From contig CAMWJV010000001.1 of assembly GCA_947174665.1 (NCBI GenBank), forward strand, positions 34,242 to 98,241: 64,000 nt of DNA. Reading direction: 5' to 3'. Source of the DNA: an uncultured Lachnospiraceae bacterium. GTDB lineage: Bacteria; Bacillota; Clostridia; Lachnospirales; Lachnospiraceae. Of this stretch, positions 60,079 to 64,000 are shown one piece after another. The notes beneath the pieces are model-generated. The model had not been told where the DNA came from. It was given only the letters and a program-made list of their open reading frames with translations, and searched no databases. Every line of letters begins with the position of its first letter. Within the stretch, counting starts at the first letter, position 1. The translations under genes and the position numbers were made by a program.

Positions 60079-60537
60079 TCAGGAGTCAAGCTTGTACTGC
60101 ATGAATTTATTGTTTGACACAAAGCCAAAATCCGTATAAAGTAATACTCCCATATCTGAAGCTGTAATCTGCACAACCCCACAGCCGTATTTTTTCGCTT
60201 CATCCACAACGCGGGTTAGTAATTCTTTTGCAATACCCTGTCTTCGATATTCAGGAGAAGTGAACATGCTTGAAAGCAATCCTATCTTTCCGTTTGGGCA
60301 GCCAAAATACGGCGGTTTCTCGACAAATGACATTCCGCTGGTTCCGACGATTTTATCTTCATCAAAGGCCAGCCACGAGACAAATGTGCCGTCTGACATA
60401 TGCCGATTATAATAATCCAGCAAGGCCGGCTTTAAATCAATTTCCTCCTTTGCACCTTCTTCACGAAGCTGATTTATTCGTATTTGAATAAATGTATCCA
60501 ATTCTTTTTCTGTCAGTCTTTTATAATTTATTGCCAT
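60079..60537 (-). CDS. GNAT family N-acetyltransferase
   Basis: LLSSMFTSPEYRRQGIAKELLTRVVDEAKKYGC. Confidence 0.9.
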   Translation of the reverse strand: MAINYKRLTEKELDTFIQIRINQLREEGAKEEIDLKPALLDYYNRHMSDGTFVSWLAFDEDKIVGTSGMSFVEKPPYFGCPNGKIGLLSSMFTSPEYRRQGIAKELLTRVVDEAKKYGCGVVQITASDMGVLLYTDFGFVSNNKFMQYKLDS

Positions 60538-60598
60538 AGTCAGGTTTCCTCCATATTCATTTTTGGCAATATCGGTTCCCGGCAGTTAAGTTTTGCGG

Positions 60599-60790
60599 TC
60601 AGTTCCACCGATTATCAGTGTATTCAATATATGGTTTTGCTACAACCTCGTCTTTGTTAATTCCATACCATTCAAACGCTTGATTTAGTCTTTCTTTCAA
60701 AGGCATAGTTTGATCCTGTACCCTCATCTGAATAAACACGTCAGTCAACCTGTGTGTGCTATGAATACCTTACCATATTTTTGCCGGCAT
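60599..60790 (-). pseudogene. 3' remnant of an unidentified gene (frameshifted, <60 aa)
   Basis: KYGKVFIAHTG / LTDVFIQMRVQDQTMPLKERLNQAFEWYGINKDEVVAKPYIEYTDNRWN* in two frames. Confidence 0.4.
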
Positions 60791-60871
60791 CACCACTGCT
60801 TTCAATATAAACTTGCCTTTTTCTTATTTATTTTGTATCATTACCATACCAATGATTAGGAGATTAGTGCT

Positions 60872-62371
60872 ATGATTCGCCCTGTTGAAAAGTGTGAGAT
60901 TGATAAGTGTGTTGAAGTGATCAGAAAAAGTTTCTTAACAGTTGCTCAGGAGTATGGGTTTACGGAGGAAAATGCGCCTCGTTTTACAGCGTTTGCAACT
61001 ACATCCGAAAGACTTTATCGTCAGTATGATGAAGGCAGACCCATGTATGGGTATTTTGATGAGAATAGGCAGATTCTGGGGTACTATTCGCTGCATATGC
61101 AGGGAAATGAAGAATGTGAGTTAAATAATTTATGTGTTTTGCCGGAATATCGGCATAGACATATCGGAGAAATTTTGTTTTTTCATGCACTTACCACAGC
61201 AGATAACAGAGGCTGCAAAAAAGTGAACATCGGCATCGTGGAGGAAAATCAAAAGCTTCGTATATGGTATGAAAAACTGGGTGCAAAACATATCGGTACT
61301 AAAAAATTTGACTTTTTTCCTTTTACCTGCGGATATATGGAAAAAGACATTAAGGGAAAAAGCATGGAATGCAAACAGAGCATAGAATTATGGGATGCCT
61401 ATCATGAGGATGGAACATTGGCCGGATGTGACCTGATACGTGGTGAAAAAATCCCAAACGGATTGAGACATATGGTTGCAGAAGTTTTTGTGATGCACAA
61501 GGATGGCTCTATTCTTTTGATGCAGAGAGATTTTGATAAACCGAATTATCCGGGCTTTTGGGAAAGCGGTGCCGGTGGCTCTGTGCTGAAAGGAGAGAGT
61601 GCCCTGGATGGAGCCAGGAGAGAACTGCTGGAAGAGACAGGAATCATTGCGGATGATGACCTGGAAAATTTATATTATGTTGTTACAGATACAACAATAT
61701 ATCGGGGATATTTATGCGTGACCGATATTTCTAAAGAAAACGTACAGCTCCAAAAGGGCGAGACTATTGCATTCCGCTGGGCCGATAAGCAGGAATTCAG
61801 GGAAGTTTTTAACTCAGATCAATATGTAGATAAACTGAGGGAAAGATTAAGTGAATTTGCAGCACACGATTTCCAAAAAGAATATGATTGCTGCATTTCG
61901 AGAAACCGTTACTACTTCAGGTATCGCGCCGCAGCTATTATTATAGAAAATGGTGCTGTTCTGATGGCGCGAAACGATATTGATGATTATTATTACAGTA
62001 TAGGCGGAGGCGTTCATTTGGGTGAAACATCGGAGCAGGCTGTAATCCGTGAAGTTTTTGAAGAGACCGGTGTGCATTATGAAGTGGACCATCTTGCGTT
62101 TGTGAACGAATGTTTTTTTGAGGGAGAAGGGTCGCTTCAAGGGAAAGAATGTCATGGAATCGAATTTTATTATCTTATGAAGCCGAGAGGGACAAGAGAA
62201 TTGGGCAGTAACAATGCAGATGTGGGAATGATGGGCGGAAAAGAATACATGTGCTGGCTTCCTGTCGACAAATTGGGTGAATATAAATTATTTCCGACAT
62301 TTTTCAAAGAAAGGCTCATTAACCTTAATAAAGAAATTCAACATCTGATTTCCGATGATAGAAAGACATAA
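60872..62371 (+). CDS. GNAT-NUDIX-NUDIX fusion protein
   Basis: GNAT core LCVLPEYRHRHIGEILFFHAL; Nudix boxes GGSVLKGESALDGARRELLEETGI and GGVHLGETSEQAVIREVFEETGV. Confidence 0.88.
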   Translation: MIRPVEKCEIDKCVEVIRKSFLTVAQEYGFTEENAPRFTAFATTSERLYRQYDEGRPMYGYFDENRQILGYYSLHMQGNEECELNNLCVLPEYRHRHIGEILFFHALTTADNRGCKKVNIGIVEENQKLRIWYEKLGAKHIGTKKFDFFPFTCGYMEKDIKGKSMECKQSIELWDAYHEDGTLAGCDLIRGEKIPNGLRHMVAEVFVMHKDGSILLMQRDFDKPNYPGFWESGAGGSVLKGESALDGARRELLEETGIIADDDLENLYYVVTDTTIYRGYLCVTDISKENVQLQKGETIAFRWADKQEFREVFNSDQYVDKLRERLSEFAAHDFQKEYDCCISRNRYYFRYRAAAIIIENGAVLMARNDIDDYYYSIGGGVHLGETSEQAVIREVFEETGVHYEVDHLAFVNECFFEGEGSLQGKECHGIEFYYLMKPRGTRELGSNNADVGMMGGKEYMCWLPVDKLGEYKLFPTFFKERLINLNKEIQHLISDDRKT

Positions 62372-62394
62372 AACTAAAACATAAGAAAAAGCGA

Positions 62395-62423
62395 TTGACA
62401 AATAAGGTGGGCTTAGGTATAAT
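62395..62423 (+). promoter_or_regulatory. tRNA promoter
   Basis: TTGACA-N17-TATAAT upstream of tRNA-Ser. Confidence 0.8.
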
Positions 62424-62487
62424 GATTCTTGCGTCGTGAATTGCAGGCGTGATAATCAAATATTGGCAGAGACGTAGTTCGGATTAA

Positions 62488-62575
62488 GGAGAAATACTCA
62501 AGAGGCCGAAGAGGCGCCCCTGCTAAGGGTGTAGGTCGGGCAACCGGCGCGAGGGTTCAAATCCCTCTTTCTCCG
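62488..62575 (+). tRNA. tRNA-Ser (anticodon GCT)
   Basis: GGAGAAA...TTTCTCC acceptor stem, CTGCTAA anticodon loop, long variable arm, GGTTCAAATCC T-loop. Confidence 0.95.
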
Positions 62576-62642
62576 TTAGCAAATCTGCCAGGAGGAGAGA
62601 TGCTTGAAAATCAGGCATCTCTCTTTTGTTTCTTGGCAATAT

Positions 62643-63431
62643 TTATCCTCCATAATATTTTCTATAGCATCGAAAAAGGCAGAGCCATTGTATATACAGA
62701 GTTTCTCCGCTTGGAGGGATAGGTGGCAGGTTTGCCAGCCTCAGGGCAGCAGACACCTGCTTTTTTGTGAGCAGACCGGTGCCTCCGGTAAATCCGCAGC
62801 GCAGGGAATGCTCAATAAATTTTTCAAAGGAAGCCAGTTCTCTTTTTCCTAAATCCGGCTCCGCTTTTTTTGTCAGGTGAAGCAAAACGGAATCCACCGA
62901 TGGCATGGGATGAAAATCGCATTTGGCAAAGTGATATAGGATTTTCATATTCCAGTTGACCTTGAGCAGCAGGGATTTCTTTGTCTCTTTCGGTATCCCC
63001 AGAAAACGCTTTGCGGCGCCTTTTTCCATGATAAGCCACATGTCCGTGGGCGGGTTGGGGGCACCGGTTAGTTTGTCTAAAATCGGTGTGGTTATGAAAT
63101 AAGGAATATTTGCAAATACTTTATACTGTCCCCTGACAGGCAATGATTGTTTCAGAAAATCCCCATAAATCAGTTTGAGATTGGATTGAGGGGAAAGCTT
63201 TTCCTTTGCTTTTTCAAACAGTTTCCGGTCAATTTCGACAGAATACAGGAATCCGCATTTTTGACACAGAACCTGTGTCAGATGTCCTTTTCCCGTGCCG
63301 ATTTCCCAGACAGTATCTTCCCTTGTGATGCTGCTTATGTTTACGATCCTGTGGAGCAGCCGGGTGTCCGTTATAAAGTTTTGTGAATTTGACAAGTGTT
63401 TTGGGCCGTTGGGTCTTCGCTCTCTTCTCAT
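62643..63431 (-). CDS. erm: Erm-type 23S rRNA adenine N6-methyltransferase
   Basis: LSNSQNFITDTRLLHRIV...VWEIGTGKGHLTQVL...VFANIPYFITTPIL...FHPMPSVDSVLL. Confidence 0.85.
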   Translation of the reverse strand: MRRERRPNGPKHLSNSQNFITDTRLLHRIVNISSITREDTVWEIGTGKGHLTQVLCQKCGFLYSVEIDRKLFEKAKEKLSPQSNLKLIYGDFLKQSLPVRGQYKVFANIPYFITTPILDKLTGAPNPPTDMWLIMEKGAAKRFLGIPKETKKSLLLKVNWNMKILYHFAKCDFHPMPSVDSVLLHLTKKAEPDLGKRELASFEKFIEHSLRCGFTGGTGLLTKKQVSAALRLANLPPIPPSGETLYIQWLCLFRCYRKYYGG

Positions 63432-63442
63432 ATGATGATACC

Positions 63443-63511
63443 TCCTGCATTTTCATTACAAAAAAGGCAATAAAAATGCAGGATATACTCTCATAATGAG
63501 CGTCTCCTGCA
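63443..63511 (-). promoter_or_regulatory. Putative translational attenuator of erm (alternative hairpins plus leader ORF)
   Basis: TCCTGCATTTT (63443-63453) / AAAATGCAGGA (63473-63483), and TGCAGGA (63477-63483) / TCCTGCA (63505-63511) share the middle segment. Confidence 0.78.
63456..63494 (-). CDS. 12-aa erm leader peptide MRVYPAFLLPFL
   Basis: ATG...TAA with caggag SD 9 nt upstream; the ORF spans the middle attenuator segment. Confidence 0.7.
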   Translation of the reverse strand: MRVYPAFLLPFL

Positions 63512-63706
63512 GACTGCATGTACAACAGCATCAAATAAAGCAGGGCAAAAATGCCCTCGCATATCCGGCAAACCTGTGTTTCGAATGTATTCGCACGCAA
63601 AAAAAGCTCATTCTCATGAGAAGATTCAACTGCCTTTTTATTGCCTTATCAGCGAATACGAGCTATTAACACACGTAAGCCACCTTTCCGTTTATAATCT
63701 GAATTT

Positions 63707-63735
63707 AGTGTAGCATCATCTCATTTCATTTTCAA
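63707..63735 (-). promoter_or_regulatory. Putative erm promoter
   Basis: Minus strand TTGAAA-N17-TACACT. Confidence 0.6.
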
Positions 63736-63769
63736 GAGAAAAAATATTTGAAAAACACAAAATAAATTA

Positions 63770-63894
63770 TTGACAAATGGAGAAAGTTGGGATACTATAA
63801 AATTCCACCGTTAAAAGTGGAAAAGCTTTTTGCTGAATAAACTTTTGAAAAAAATAAAAAAGTTATTGACAAAGAGCAAAGCTCGTGATATTAT
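63770..63894 (+). promoter_or_regulatory. Tandem strong sigma-70 promoters, probably of an rRNA operon beyond the window
   Basis: TTGACA-N17-TACTAT (63770-63798) and TTGACA-N17-TATTAT (63866-63894), followed by hairpin-rich leader. Confidence 0.8.
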
Positions 63895-64000
63895 AAACGA
63901 GTTGCGGCCAAGGATGGCCGGTAGCTCTTGTGAAAGCAAGAGATTTTGTTCCTTGACAAACAAACAGTAATGCAACCCTGAAAGATTCCATAAGAGGGCA

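Noticed and set aside
63955-63985. Third TTGACA in the right-edge leader as another promoter
   Set aside because: No acceptable -10 hexamer 16-18 nt downstream; more likely part of the rRNA operon leader.

Overview
This looks like a chromosomal window from a low-to-mid GC anaerobic Firmicute, probably Lachnospiraceae/Clostridia (inferred from gene content; no search was run). It is densely coded. Main contents: a B12-binding radical SAM protein; three MATE exporters; a Kef-type antiporter/MgtC pair beside a LysR regulator; a heterodimeric ABC exporter; rsmA; a decayed accessory patch (22.0-24.3 kb) with duplicated nucleotidyltransferase remnants; a large hybrid sensor kinase; an ABC transporter plus two-component cluster; glgB; flagellin/fliS; a full Tad/Flp-type pilus locus (45.3-54.8 kb); HIT; a two-subunit fumarase; a GNAT-NUDIX-NUDIX fusion; tRNA-Ser(GCT); and an Erm-type rRNA methyltransferase divergent from what looks like an rRNA operon promoter region at the right edge. 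The strongest unexplained signals are (1) a palindromic, conserved-box repeat family that starts on the TAA stop codons of unrelated genes (10.55 kb, 19.21 kb, possible relative at 39.66 kb); (2) a second pair of nested palindromes with covarying arms on either side of a MATE gene; (3) a three-segment attenuator with a 12-aa leader peptide upstream of erm. No transposase, integrase, phage module or CRISPR array was seen. All family calls come from reading the translations.
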